Positions 37,480-51,900 of a stretch of DNA of 64,000 nucleotides are shown one piece after another. Both the position numbers and the translations under genes were made by a program. Positions within the stretch are counted from its first letter, which is position 1. Each line of letters begins with the position of its first letter. This DNA comes from Lytechinus variegatus. Lineage: Eukaryota > Echinodermata > Echinoidea > Temnopleuroida > Toxopneustidae. The notes beneath the pieces were generated by a model that was given only the letters and a program-made list of their open reading frames with translations, was not told where the DNA came from and searched no databases. The stretch spans positions 53,701,195 through 53,765,194 of the forward strand of contig NC_054742.1 in NCBI RefSeq assembly GCF_018143015.1, given 5' to 3'.

Positions 37480-39883
37480 GAGTTTCCCTCTGATGAAGCT
37501 GTCCTCAGTGCACATATATTCTTTTTCTTCATTATTTCAGGAAGACATTTTGGAAAACTAAAACACTAAATTCCATCTATCCTGATAAAAATCACTCTGC
37601 CACCGTTTATAATAGTGCTGATCATGGTTTCATCTTTAAGGTCATTTTCAGAAACACATCTGGATACAAAAATTGTTTGGGTTTACTTAGGTTATTAAAC
37701 AAGCACATAATTTCAGTTAAGATATAATTAATCAAGTACAATTAAGTAAAACAACACTAGAAAATCATCACAATTCTATAACCCTTTGCCTGCTCTATAA
37801 AGTCGGTCTTGGGATTTAATGTAATAACCTATTTCAGGATTATTATATATTCTTCAATTGTAGAAATTTTAGTTTTCCAAATTTCATAGGAAACATACAA
37901 AATATACAAAAACAATGCAAGCGACATATACAAAAATATATATTTGTATACAAATGCAAGTACATGAAGTAATGTAATATTATTATAATCTTAAGTACCA
38001 ATTGCATGATACTACATATTAAACTGCAAAACAAACATGTATACTCTTCATATAGTATATAGTATTCATTCAGGAGTATATTTATATACAACAATGAAAA
38101 TAGTATTTTGAAAAAAGATGTTACAAAAGTAATTAGTAATGAAAAGGATATTTTTATTCACTTAGTACATTAAACTGTCCAGAAGAACCATTTTATTGAT
38201 GCAAAAAAAAGTTTTAGAGAAAACTTTTAGGTTACATATGATATAAACATATGATTCTATAGTAAAATTAAACAAATTGAATTTGACACATAATCAATAA
38301 ACAGATAAACTGCGACCAAACTATAGAATCAGTAAAAAAAAACAAAGTATAGAATTTAACACTCTGCCAGCAATTCAATTATAAAACAAAATAATTCATA
38401 TTGAAGAAGAATTGAAATTCACTTCATATCAGCATTACATTTGCTTGAAAACAGAGTGGGATGACGGATCTCTTACATTAGGGGTCTATTTCTTCAGAAT
38501 GTTCACAAATAAGGGGCAATTGTCTTAAGGTAATTTATCAAGCACCCCAAAACACAATTCCAATCTTGGGGAGGGGCACAAAAAATGCCATACTTTCAAT
38601 GCCATATCTATGGTGCACTCTTTTTATTATAAAGATATAATATGATCATACATCAAAAAAGTGAAATAAAGCAAACTACATTTTAAAAATCCTTTCTCAA
38701 GTTTCCTTCGATGAGTCTTCCCATCATACAAGAGACTTGTACACATTTCACTTAAAGAGCACCCACAAAGTCAAACTCTGAATGATAAGTGAAAAAAACC
38801 ACATGAAAATCATGTTTATGTACATACACACATATATGTACATGTCCATATATTGTCAACAGAGTTGAAACAACAGATGCCAGCTGTCTTGAATAAAAGT
38901 ATAACTCTCTTGTATAAAAGAGATGAAAACAAACAAAATTATGTGAACTAAAATACAGATGTATATCATTGTAATATATTTTTCAAAGTATGTTTTCCCA
39001 TACTAAAGTTCATCTCTCGATAAAAAACATCGATACAAGCAATCAATACATACTGTAATTGCACATCCAGAATGGAAAAATCAATATAACATATATTTCA
39101 CTGCATTACTTGAATGGATACGGGATTAATAGTGAACAATCGCATGGCAGATGAGCTAAGGACAATTTCGTCATCCTTTTATTGATTCCTCTATACCATT
39201 TGATATGGAATAGTCTATTATTTATATCGAATTAAGAATTTGTATTTATTACTCTGTAGTGCATTTGGTCCCTTCATCCTCCAGTCAACAATCGTGACAA
39301 AATGTACAACTTTACTGGTTCTGATAAACATGTCTTTTCTACTTAAAAAAACATGTGGTCCTTTTCAACTTTTTGAGAAAGCAGGCAATATGAAGCAAAC
39401 ATGGCACAGTAGCAAACACTTGATGGGTCAAAAATAATGTGATATACTGCATTTCTTAAATTTACCTTTATCATGCTTTACAAGTATCTAATGCAAATGT
39501 AACTTTATGTTAAAAATGAAATTCCAATAAATGTTCTTCACTTTTTTAGTCTTCAGAAAAATGAACAAAATGGCATAGTCAGTTGAGTTGAGCATAAATG
39601 CAAATTTCACAAAGTCTGTATATATTTAACTGAAAAGAAACTTATAACAAATAACAATTAGATATTTGTTTGTCAGGAAAAAAAAAGAAAGAAAAAAGAT
39701 AATCAAGTAGGCCTATTAATACAAAGGATTAGTTTGAAAGTTTATAATTGATGGGCATAAATTGGGAAAAATCTATTCAATTACATTTGACATTAAATAC
39801 ACACATACCAAACATAAACGTCAATTTGACCTTTTGAAACCTCTTTGGTATGCCACTGGATGTGTTAAAGGTACAGGTAAGAT
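37480..39883 (-). other. Probable plexin 3' UTR and downstream AT-rich DNA
   Basis: No coding signal is visible. The strand carries several AATAAA hexamers downstream of the plexin stop, for example at 39,183-39,178 and 38,158-38,153. The true cleavage site cannot be told from sequence alone, so the UTR boundary is inference. Confidence 0.3.
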
Positions 39884-39982
39884 CTAATCCTCTGTTTGAT
39901 ACAAAGTGTTGCCCACTCTCTCAAGGCTGCTGGCAAAGTGATTTTGACTGCATATTTCATCTTTCTCAAGGGCCTCCACAAG
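39884..39982 (-). CDS. Plexin terminal exon with stop
   Basis: Encodes LVEALEKDEICSQNHFASSL then ERVGNTLYQTED and TAG. It aligns with the last residues of vertebrate plexins ('IGALE.DE......LA..VE.L') at the usual end of the family. CTCTGTAG acceptor. Confidence 0.9.
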   Translation of the reverse strand, partial: LVEALEKDEICSQNHFASSLERVGNTLYQTED

Positions 39983-42900
39983 CTACAGAGAATAAAGAAA
40001 AATTGGAAGGGAGTGAGAGGAAAAGAAAGAGAGAGGGAAGAGAGAGGGAGGGGGCAGATAGAAGCAGAGAGAGAAAAAAAAACACAGAAAAGAAGATAAA
40101 GTGACAAGGAGCAAAGGGGAAGCAAAAATAATGAAAATTTAAGGCTACTTTCTGAATTATATATTTGCTCTTATGGCCCACAAGCGAACCTTCTTAGTAG
40201 GCCACCACATTTCATTTCCATCTTGTCTCATGGGTGTTGCTAATGTTCCGTAAAAATTAGTGCATGTATTATGTATATTAGCCTGTAAATATTTACTTCT
40301 GTTCTTTGCTATTTACTTGTATCGCAATGATTTACTGTTGATGTTGTTTAATATCGGAATTGAAACAAAATAAAGATTCATTCATTCAATAATTCTAACT
40401 TGTGCGCTATGTTCTAGGTTTATTTTATAGGTTTGTCTACGAAAACCAAATTTGTTGGCAAATTGAGCAGCACTGGTTAATTCATCATCTAGAGGGTTAC
40501 GAAAAAGAAAGGGAAGTTATTTGTAGGCATTGGCCATTTGTAGGCAATTGTGTGAACTTTAGGTAGTCATGACTGGTCAATTCTGAAGTTCGACCATGTT
40601 CAAAATCCAAACGCGATCAAGTGTGATTGATTTACTCGCATCAGGATCCCGTTTCATAAAGACTTGTTATAATAACAAATTTGCAATAGCAGTTAAAAGC
40701 TACTGAATTTCTTCAATCTGATTGGCTGATGGTAAATTTATCATAAAAATTGTGCATTTTTTACCATAACAAGTCTTTATGAAATGGGGACCTAGATCAG
40801 ACAATGACACAGATTTCATTCATTTGTACGATTGGGGTGAGAGTAGGGAGCTGGAATGTGGGAAGTTTGAGGGGTAGGGGATGGCCAAAAAAGACATGAA
40901 AGAGACATGGAGAATGCACTGAACAAAGTGGAGGGGGGGGGGGGGGTAGGGCGATTGCTGCAAGTGTGAGATGATTCCAGCCACCCCCTTTCCGGGGACA
41001 AAAAAACTGGATTTAAATCTTTAGATTGATGATGATGATGTACGAACGTTCACCTTGCTTTATGTCGACTCTCATGACTATGCAATTGGTCATGCAACAT
41101 ATTGGGAATGGTGTGAAACCACTTACTATCATTCATGCAACACTCGCATGTGAACAAAAGGCCACCCACACGAAATGATTCCAGCCACCCCCTTTCCGGG
41201 GACAAAAAACCTGATTTAAATCTTTAGATTGATGATGATGTACGATAGTTCACCTTGCTTCATGTCGACTCTCATGACTATGCAATTGGTCATGCAACTA
41301 TTGAGAATGGTGTGAAACCAATAGCAATCATTCATGTAGCACTCGTATGATAACAAAAGGCCAGTCGCACTAGCATATGCAAGCAAAATAGTCTTACACT
41401 GTTTACTAGTTGCTTCTGTTGTATGATAGCTGTTGCATTTGTGAAAGCCTTTCTTAAGAGATAGATAGATATTTTCAATTTGTTTCTGTGTGTCCCATAG
41501 ATATTTCCTATTGGTCTTTGTGTGTACCATATATACTTCCTATTGGTTGGAGTATATGTGTCCCATAAATTATTTCTACTGGTTCAGTGTGTCCCAGAGA
41601 TATTTTCTCTCATTTCTGTGTGGATCCTTTAAAGAAGAGTCGGATTGAGACAACCTTCCAAGAGTCAACTTTGTGTACTTTTCAGACCAGAATATACAGG
41701 TATGTAACACATGAAATTTACATCTAAACTAATAAACATCAATAGCTCTGAAAGATGTTTCCATTGTCAACTAGGCTGGTTGAATGTCGACCTTGATGGT
41801 TATAAAATATTATAAAAGGGGAATGGTTTTCATAAAGCATCCTGTGCTATAGTTTACACAGAATATGTGATTATTAGATCTAAGACACATGATTTTAACT
41901 TGAATTTCATATCATACTTTTTTTACTGTGTGTGCATCAGTTCGTTCCCCCCTCCCCACTCCCCCCCCAAATCACGGGAGAGTTTGCAGGCTGCATTTGC
42001 CTTATTCAGAATATAATTCTCCTGGCTTTACATACATCTTCATGTAATTTGTGAAGAAAATTCTGTTGTACTTACTATTTCTTCATGTGAACGAATACTT
42101 TCATAGAGCTTCCGGAGTGTCGTCAAACGGCTGAACAATCCAGTGAATTCCTGAAAATAAAACAATGATTGATGTCCAGTTTTTAGTCATATACTTCATG
42201 ACTTCCATCCTGAAATAAAAAGGACCATTTTACCATTCCAAAGACAAGCCCATTCTCACAACTAAATATATGCATGTATGATTAAAATGTTATATCATGA
42301 TATCATATACTATCCCCTCTGAAATCATACTTAGCTCTCTGCTAACATTGTGCACTGTATTCAGGCAAAATCAAGCATATAAAAGACCACCAAAATCATT
42401 GCCATTGTCTTACACCTCTTTCAATTTTAAAGGAACAAGTATATTTTCTACATTTGTGTGGAAGCAAAGCTTATCCCATAAGAAACATCACATGATTGAA
42501 AATGCAGCAGAAAAAGATGTTTTTTTTTTCTCTCTCAAATTTTGGATTCTGGAGAGTAAAGAAAATAATCATAACTCACTACGTCAATACGTGAACATTC
42601 TTCCTTCAAGTCTACTTCTTCTAGTCCTCCGCTTTGTTTGATGTTGTGGTAGTACGTAACAAGGAGATCAATGTGTGAAGGCAGCTCGCGGTTAAACAGA
42701 AGCCTACTTGGGGAGGAGTTCTGGAAAATCAAGAATGAATGATAAATGATTATTGCAATCTAAAGGGTTGCATTCAAATATGAATGCAAAATACTACAAA
42801 TAGATAACATCTAGTGTTATATAGATGTATACAGCAAAAACTAAAATGTACAATTGGAAAGGAATTTTTGAAACTTGCAAAGAATGTTAGAAATAATAAG

Positions 42901-45900
42901 TCAGGTTATGAGAGGTGCAAGAGGTATATTACTGTAAACAGGGGCGGATCCAGGATTTTACAAACGAGGGGTGCACATATTCCCAAGGAAAAATTTGACA
43001 GGCAAAAAAAAAAATCTTCACATTCAAAAGGGGGCATACTTCTGTTTTAATTCTATTGTTACATTACAAATCTTAATTGTGCCTCTCAAAACGGAGGCAT
43101 GGGCTGACTTTGCCCACTGGATCCGCCAGTGACTGTAAATCATCTTAACATCGGCAGATCGAAGAAACAATGCATTTGTTCTGTATCATTTCACTATGAT
43201 TTCATCTTGCATGAAACTGGGTGAGAATACTGGGTGAGAAAATTGCAATCCCTCACAATAAAATAGGAAATGCATGTTTCAAAACATCACTCACAATACA
43301 TAAGAAATTAATATTTTAAAACAATCCTTTACCCTACAGATTTGAAGAGAAATGATGCAAAATTTCATCATTCTTATATCTAACTAAATCATTTGCAGAT
43401 GTAAACTTTATTCAGAGATGCAGCCTGACAGAATCTTAGCCCGTTTCAGCAAATACCCTCCAATCCTTCAAAGGCTTCAATCAACATTACACACATCAAG
43501 CATATCTCTGAATTGAATCCATGAATACTATTTAACTGAGTGTGGGTAAATATTGAGCGAATCTTGAGATGTGAATAACAACAATGACAGCCTAAATACA
43601 CATAAATTTTGCCAAAGTGGAATACATTAGGATCACATAAATCTGTTTGATTTAAGAGAAATTTGACTTGGAAGAGATATACAGCACATATTTTGCATTA
43701 CCTGGATAAGAAATTGTGTGAACTTGGGTAAATAAATTAACTTACTGTGGACTGATGTAAAGGCCTAGTCACACCGCCCGAGCGTTGTTGGAGCAGTCGT
43801 GGAGCGGTAGGGAGAGAAGGTCGAATTTCGCTCACAAAATTGGGGAAAAAAATCGAAAACAAAAAAAGCAATCGAAATCGAAAAAGGTGAACGGCAGCGA
43901 GCGGTGATGATTTTTTTCTCTCCACTCCACGACCGCTCCAACAACGCTCGGGCGGTGTGACCAGGCCTTTAGTGCATCAATACAAAAAAGTAATCATGTC
44001 TATATTTCTACTGAATCTGTGCTCACAAGTTTTATACTGGAGAAGCAATCTTAAAGAGATAGTTAAATTCTAAGTTCATGAAGTAAAAAATAAAAATCAA
44101 TTCATATCTATTCTTACTTGAACTATTCAGTGATAGATGAACAATGAACAATAAATAATATCGATAATTATGATGATAAATCTGAAACAAACCACAATAA
44201 TAATTATAACAAATATAATAAAATGAAAATAATAGTAATAATAACAATACACTTACTAATAAAAGAAATCATCATCATCAATATGATATGAAGTGCAAGT
44301 TAGCGAGTGTAAAATATATTTTATATCCCTCTTATGAATATTCACAAGTATTCTAGATAAACTATTGGTCAATTCTTGATCATGAGACAAAGTATAATTA
44401 TATAATATTGACTGGCCTTGAGGGGAACATCAAATATGTTGCCTGCATCAGAATCATATTGGCCAGAGTCTTTAGATGAAGGCAATATGTTTTTTTTAAG
44501 GGCAATATATTTGACATTTCCCAAATAAACAACCAGGGAAAGTGCTGATAAAAAAAGCAAAAGCCTGCTGAATTCTGTCAGTGCTGGTGTCATCGTGTTG
44601 AAAGCAAAACTGCCCGAGCACAATTGACCGGTTCTTGTTACCTTGACAATAATTTGACAATTTGCATATGTCTGAAGATCGACATGCATTTCACGTTGTG
44701 GCTACAAACATTAAAAAACAGAAAATACAAATGCAGATGTATGTATATACAGTAATGAAATTAAAAAGAAAATTATTCTACATCAGATGTAATAGTGCAT
44801 GCATTTACAATAAAAGTGTAAAATCAAGGCTTTACACACAGAGCTTACAAAATATACATAATTGGCATATAGATAGGTTGCAGGATATGAATGTATGCTA
44901 TTAAAATGTCAATGACTCTTTCATTACTACTATTATGGTGGCAGCGGTGGGATCATTCAAATCCATGCACTGAAATTGACGCCAATCACCATCCTCACAT
45001 GACACTGCTGCAAATGCTGAGTTCTGAATGCTGAAACAATTGGATGTGAGTCCACACCCTTTATGCTTCAGCCCTTGAATTGGCTGCAGTTCAAAATTGC
45101 CGACGACAAAGAATCTTTCTCTGAGATGTACGTACAATTGCATATACACTTATAATGGTACATACATACAGCTGTCGTTTATTTTTCTGTACAGAGAGAA
45201 ATGATCCTACCCATGTCCTTTGGAGTGGTTATGGGAGATGCTTTGACTTCTTTCCATCAAAAAGATTTAGAACCTCAAACTACATGTGGATGTTCCAAAG
45301 CTTGTATGCAATATGGATTTGGTGACTTAATTTGCTGGTCTTCCTACTTTCCACATGTTGAAAGCTTAATCTTTTCACATCTCTCCAGTACATATTCAAC
45401 AAAAATTGTCTAATCATGGTCTCCTTTGCAAGTAAATTGTCATGTTGTATTCACAACCTTAAATATGAAATTAATGGAATAAAATCAAAATTTTGATTCA
45501 AATATTTTTCATCTTCTGAACTTTAAAAGCCTCCTCCCTTAGTAATATTTTTTTCATGAAAATTTATTCATTCTCCTCCGTGAAAATAATCTACTGAACT
45601 TTGAAATTCTATATAATTTGGTTAGTGTTAAATGGCTTTAAAAGATGATGGTACAAAGTCTCAACATCTTAAAAGAAGGATCCCATCCTAGGAGTTAACA
45701 GTTCTCAATAAGTTAAAAACCTTCACATCACATCACATCAACATTAACCTATAATAGATTCTAAAAAAACAGGTGTTGTGCAAAACATTTTTTCAATTCA
45801 ACTAACAAATTTGTTGGTACAAAATCTCACCATCTTTAGTTTAGGGACCACTCCCTTGGCTGCATTATCCAGCATCTGATTCAAGACAGTGACAGAGGCA

Positions 45901-48900
45901 TCAGCAGTGCGCGACTGACGCATGTTGAAGATGAAGGATGGATGTGCAAGGATTGTTGCCCAGAAACGAAGAGGCAAGCTGCAGAGTATTCATTAAATAC
46001 AGAAGAAAATACTAGAAAATGAGAGACGCAAAACGCATGTGAGGGTTTTAATATATAATAGCACTTTACAGGAAAGTTTTTTGTTTAGTGATAAAGGCCC
46101 CCTCACACCTAACCGAATTGCTTGAAATATGCCTTGCGATGGCAGGCGAAAGGCATTTTTTGAAAAAGCGTTTTCAATTCTAAGTGATAGGAAATCATAT
46201 TTACCCCTCGTGCTTGGGTAAGTACACCTTCTGAACTAACACCTGCGATTATGCAATTCGTGCAGAAATTTTGAATATGTTTAAAATTTCCCGACCAATT
46301 GAAAAATCGTTGGTCATTTGTTTGAATTTGCATCTCTTATTTAGTCGTGTATCGTTCGTGTGTTATTGTCGCGCATAGTCCCTCATCGCGCTTTTGCCAA
46401 AGTGGACTGATCTCGAAAGAACCCTTAACAAAGCAACACGATGACAAAAACGTACAAGAACGCCCGATCTATTCCCTTGTCTTCGTTTCCAGTCGCACGC
46501 CATATGAAACCATTGCTCACTGTTCGTTCGTCTTATTGGGTTATATCAACCTTCGGCTGCAATTTACTCAAAGAGGTGAACCAAAAAATCAATATCCTTC
46601 GCTTACTGTTTGTTGATAAAATTTGACAATAGTCACTGGTTGCATGATTTGACAGAAATTTTATCTGAATTAGTTGAAATCGCAAACATTTTTCCCATTG
46701 GCCACCCTTCATCTGCCTACATTCGGTCAGGTGTGAGGGGGCTTTAAATAGGTACTATTATGCAACACATTGTGAAGATTCCACCTTCAGTCTTCCATAT
46801 ACCCATATTTTTAAGGTTAATTTTGGTAGAAAAGGTACAAATTATTAGGGATTAAAATAAACCCACATTGTAGATTAACTGTCCTAAAGGTCTAAACTCT
46901 GAAACACCACCTAAATTCAATAGTTTCTATGATACATTAATATTGACAAACATGTCTTTACTCAAGACAATTCAAATTGTAATTACAATTCTAAAAAAAA
47001 TACAGAGAAAATTGTCGGATAAAACAAGAATGGACGGATACGCACATATTGTTTTTCCAGGTAGTAGATTCGTCTTCATCATATCGACTGGCCTCCTCAT
47101 CAAAGAAATTGAAGAGGAATCTGAGAGCAAAGGGGATGTTATTCAGGTTGTTCTCATAGCCATTTTCCTGGATAGTAAACATGGCCTCTAGCGCATCATT
47201 CACAAAGTTGTTGATAGATTGCTGTAAAGAACAAATGTACCAGTAAAGTGGATTAAAAACATGTTAGGTGTTGAGAAGATAGTTTTGCGTTTTTTCTGTA
47301 ATAAATATATACCTTGTATCATCAGGATACAGTCATTGTACAAAATACATAGTGTCAACTTGAATTGAGGAGAAATATTCTCGGCTGCATGCAATACAAA
47401 GGGCAAAATAATTGGGATAAATGTTACTTATCCAGTGTTTTTTTTTTAATGGGTATGATGGAAGTGCCAAAATAAATCAATGCCAAAGAAATCATGGACT
47501 AGACTTTATCATGGTAGCAGTGGGATATGAACCCTTGCAATGTAATGACCCATGACCCTGTCATCACTGTTTTGGTGGCAGCAGTGGGATGTAAACCAAT
47601 GCATTGAAATGACTGACTCTATCATCTCTGTTATAAAGACAATGGATGGAAATGCCCAATGTATTTAAATGGCTGATGACTCTTCCATCAATGTTTTGGT
47701 GGCAGCAGTGGGACATAAACCCATGAAATGAAATTGTTGATTGCTCTTTCATCACTGTTATAATGAAAATGGAGGGATAGGAACCAATGCATTGAAATGG
47801 CTGATGACACTTTCATCACAGTTTTGATGGCAGCAGTGGATATGAACCCAATTAATGACTGTCTCTGTCATCAATTTTATGGTGGCAGCAGTGGGATATG
47901 CACCGAATAAATGACTAACTCTGTCATCAATGTTAAGGTGGCAGCAGTGGGATATGAACCGAATAAATGACTGACTCTGTCATCAATGTTATGCTGGCAG
48001 CAGTGGGATATAAAAATGAAATTGTTGATAAACCTTTCATCACTTTTATAATGACAATGGAGGGATATGAACCAAATAAATGACTGACTCTGTCATCAAT
48101 GTTATGGTGGCAGCAGTGGGATATAAAAATGAAATTGTTGATAATCTTTCATCACTTTTATAATGACAATGGAGGGATATGAACCCAATAAATGACTGAC
48201 TCTGTCATCATCAATGTTATGGTGGCAGCAGTGGGATATAAAAATGAAATTGTTGATAAATCTTTCATCACTGTTATAATGACAATGAAGGGATATGAAC
48301 CAATGCATTGAAATGACTGCTGACTCAAATCAAATTGTTCCAATTTTTTTCAATATTTTTTTAAAATGTGATGATATTTGTGATTTCGGAACTTCGGGAA
48401 TTACTGATTTACAATGTTACTGTTTAGATAAGGACTGTGCTGACATACACACAGGTTCATTTTATTACTCAATGAGTTGGTGTCGAGTAAGCAATTAACA
48501 TCATAATAATTTTTTAATGTTTAATTTTCAGTTGCAATTTGAGCAATATGATTATCATCTACTGGCTGCAGCCAAAACTATCTTTGTGTTGATTTTTCTC
48601 TAATTTAACTCCAATATGTTATTAAAAGATAAAGATTCTTCACCTTGACAGAAACTAGTCTCTGAAGATAGATCTCTCGAATCTTGCGCTTTCCCTGCGT
48701 ACCCTTAAAGCACAATACACGCTGCATTTTGTCGCAGAATCCTTCTTCCTTCTCTTCCTCCTCCTCAATATCATCAGATTGGACCTAAGACCAAAAACAC
48801 AAGAACAGTCCCATTTTAACCACAATACATTTTCTTCATGCATACAAATATACTATATATATACATACATATATAACTTTTACAAATCATCCATATTTTA

Positions 48901-51900
48901 AAACCACCTAGGTAAAATGCAAAAGAAGTGATAGGCCTTGTACACATCTAGTAAGAAGTTAATTTTCAGCTATGAAAGCACAATTGTGGAACTGTTATTG
49001 TTGTGAAAATTGAAGCTCATTAACATAATAGATTTTCCACTCAATCAACTTTACCCATGAGAAATAGAGGCATTAAAAATAATGTGTTTTTTAATCTTAC
49101 TTAAAAAGAATTAAAAATCATGACCCACTTAAAAATTTTTGAGACTAACATCTTAGATTCATTAAAGATATTTACCAAGTGAAAGTATTTCAGGCCCTGA
49201 GGACCTTGCTCAAGATCATGAGATGAGTAGTCATGGTGACCAGTTACACGCACTGACTGACGATTAGTATCATCTGAAAAAAAAGTAATGAGCAATTGGT
49301 CATTTCATAAGAATATTTGATAAAAATTCTTGTCTTTGAGTGGTTCTTCAAATAAGTTTTGAAATGTTAAAGAATTGACAAAACTACTTACTTTAAACAT
49401 TTCCTTAACTATAATAAAATAAAGAATATTTTGGAATAATATAAATATCAAGAAACAATTTCCCTTGTGTGTGCAAGTTTAAAGTCACACCTCACGTAAA
49501 TTGTTCATCTGACTTTTGAGTTTGAATATGGATTTAACTCTTTAAAAAAATATAAATCCAACTCAGTTCATAATTAGATCCCATCACCATTACAGCATCC
49601 TTTCTGTATAATTTTTATATAGTATCTATGGATAACCTTATCTCATGCAAAGAAATCATCTGCTACTATACTGATAAATGCCCACTGAAATAATACATAG
49701 TTGGTGAAAAGCTTCTACATGTTAGCATTTCCTATTTCTAAAACAATCACAGATTCACTAAGACATATTCTAAAGAAACTATGATTTTGTGCAATAATTC
49801 AAAAATTTCAGCTGACCTGGTATCAATCATATCTAAATTCTATTGCACTGTGTTCAAATAGTGTTGAAGGAGGTGCAGTCAGATTGCAGGATTGACAGAG
49901 TTTCAGTATCAACAACAAACAACACAAAATACACAATCCTTGTACAGACAAAAGCTGGAAGTCACGGTTAAGAATTTACCTTCACTGTGATAGCAAAGTA
50001 ACTTGGTGCAAATCCTTTCTCTATTCTGTGACTACATTTAATGAGTTATCTAATCAAGCATTTTAGGCACATGCACATATAAAGCTAGGAATTAGAGTGT
50101 GTGTATATAAATATTAACATAGTATATAGGTGGTAAAGTTAGAACAATTTGACCACAATCTGCTACATGAATATATATATATATATAAATGAAAGTATTG
50201 TACAAGTACTGCATATATACTCTTCTGTGATGAATTTCTAAATTTGTTCAATCAGAGCTATTTCATGGCTACACGATAAAAACTTGAATCATGCATCCAC
50301 AAACATTCTAATAAGCTATTTCAATTAATATTACAATGATCAGCATAACAGATGTATGTCTACATTAATGAACAGAAAAAATAGACTCGAGTCTGACAAT
50401 CTTGGAAGCAAAAGACTAGATGAATTTCAAGTGAACTTGCCTTCAGATTGGCTCATTGGAATATATCCTGTCTAGTTAAAGTGTTAGAATTAAATGAAAA
50501 CACAAACATATAAATACAATTTTAATTGAAGGTGGCAAGGAGGGGAATATGTCTCATTCAGGGCTGAAACATAATCCGCAATCAGAACAAATGGTATGTG
50601 AAAATTATCAGGAACATATTACACGTCACGTGATCAACTTCATAAGTGTATAAAGGCTGAGAAATTTTCCGTATAACTTCTTGTTTGGGTATCAAGACAA
50701 GTAAATGGGTCTTTGTATTTAAAATAAGGATCTTTGTCCCTGAATTAAAACACTTATTTGGATGACTTGCATATAGTGCCTTTATGTGACAAAGCCCCCA
50801 AGACTATAGCGCTTCATTTTGGACCCCATTTACAGTCATGTTCCCTGTTAGAACTAGGATGAACACACAAAACGACCAGCAAAGCAATCCTCTGAACTGA
50901 TCATGAAGTCTACCTTCTGATGTGGTCTTCTGAATCATGAGTGACTCTGACCAGGGGCCTGTTGCATATACATAGCTATTGATATAGTAACTTTATCATT
51001 CAATGGTAACTTCCATGGTTACAGCGCTCAACAGCCAATCAGAATCAAGCATTTCATGGAAGTTACCATAGCAAATTCTAAGCAATGGGCCCAAGATATG
51101 CACAGGATGTTATCTTCACCCGAGGTACATGGGTCCTCTAGTCATTTTTCTTTTAACATTAAAGGGCAATTAAGATGAACATCTCCGTTATTTACTAGAA
51201 TTTTTAATCAGACTGCCCAACAAAATTTATATGTTCCCATGGCAATAAGAATGGTCCAGTCCTGTGACTGTAAATGGGGTCTAGTGTTGGAATTGACAAC
51301 GTTTTCAGTTAAAGAGGTAGTCCATCCCACGATCAAGTTGATTTGAATATAGATAGAAAAAATAAAATGAAATAAGGAAAGATCATTTTAAAACAAATCA
51401 TCCAAATCAGATGAAAAACAATCAAATGGATTATCTACTGAGCACAGTTGAAATCAATGCCCATGCCATGCCTGATCTGAAATTTATAGGACAAAAAGTC
51501 TGTCAAATCACAAGATCATTACTCTCATTTGTATATGTATTCATAAGAGAAGAATTTTAATTATACTGGATCTATAATGTACTGTGACCTTTAACATTGT
51601 GACCCTTAAATCACATCAGATCACTGTCACTCTGAAATTCATATATACGTGTAAAATTTAAATTAAACCCAATCAATAGTTCTTTTGATAATTATCATTA
51701 GAATGTGCTATGTTTATGTATGAACTTTGACCTCACTAACCAATATGTGATCAGATTATTGTCACACTCATATAATAATATAATTCATGTTTGAAGTTCC
51801 TGTCTATCTAAGGGGTCTTCATTTATCAGAGGAATGTGCAAATTCAAAAGTATAAAATGACATCTATGACCTTTGATATTTGGCCTTATGACCTGAAAGA

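Noticed and set aside
39865-40125. Open frame on the minus strand overlapping the last plexin exon.
   Set aside because: It is in a different frame from the supported plexin exon and depends on GA-rich low-complexity sequence.
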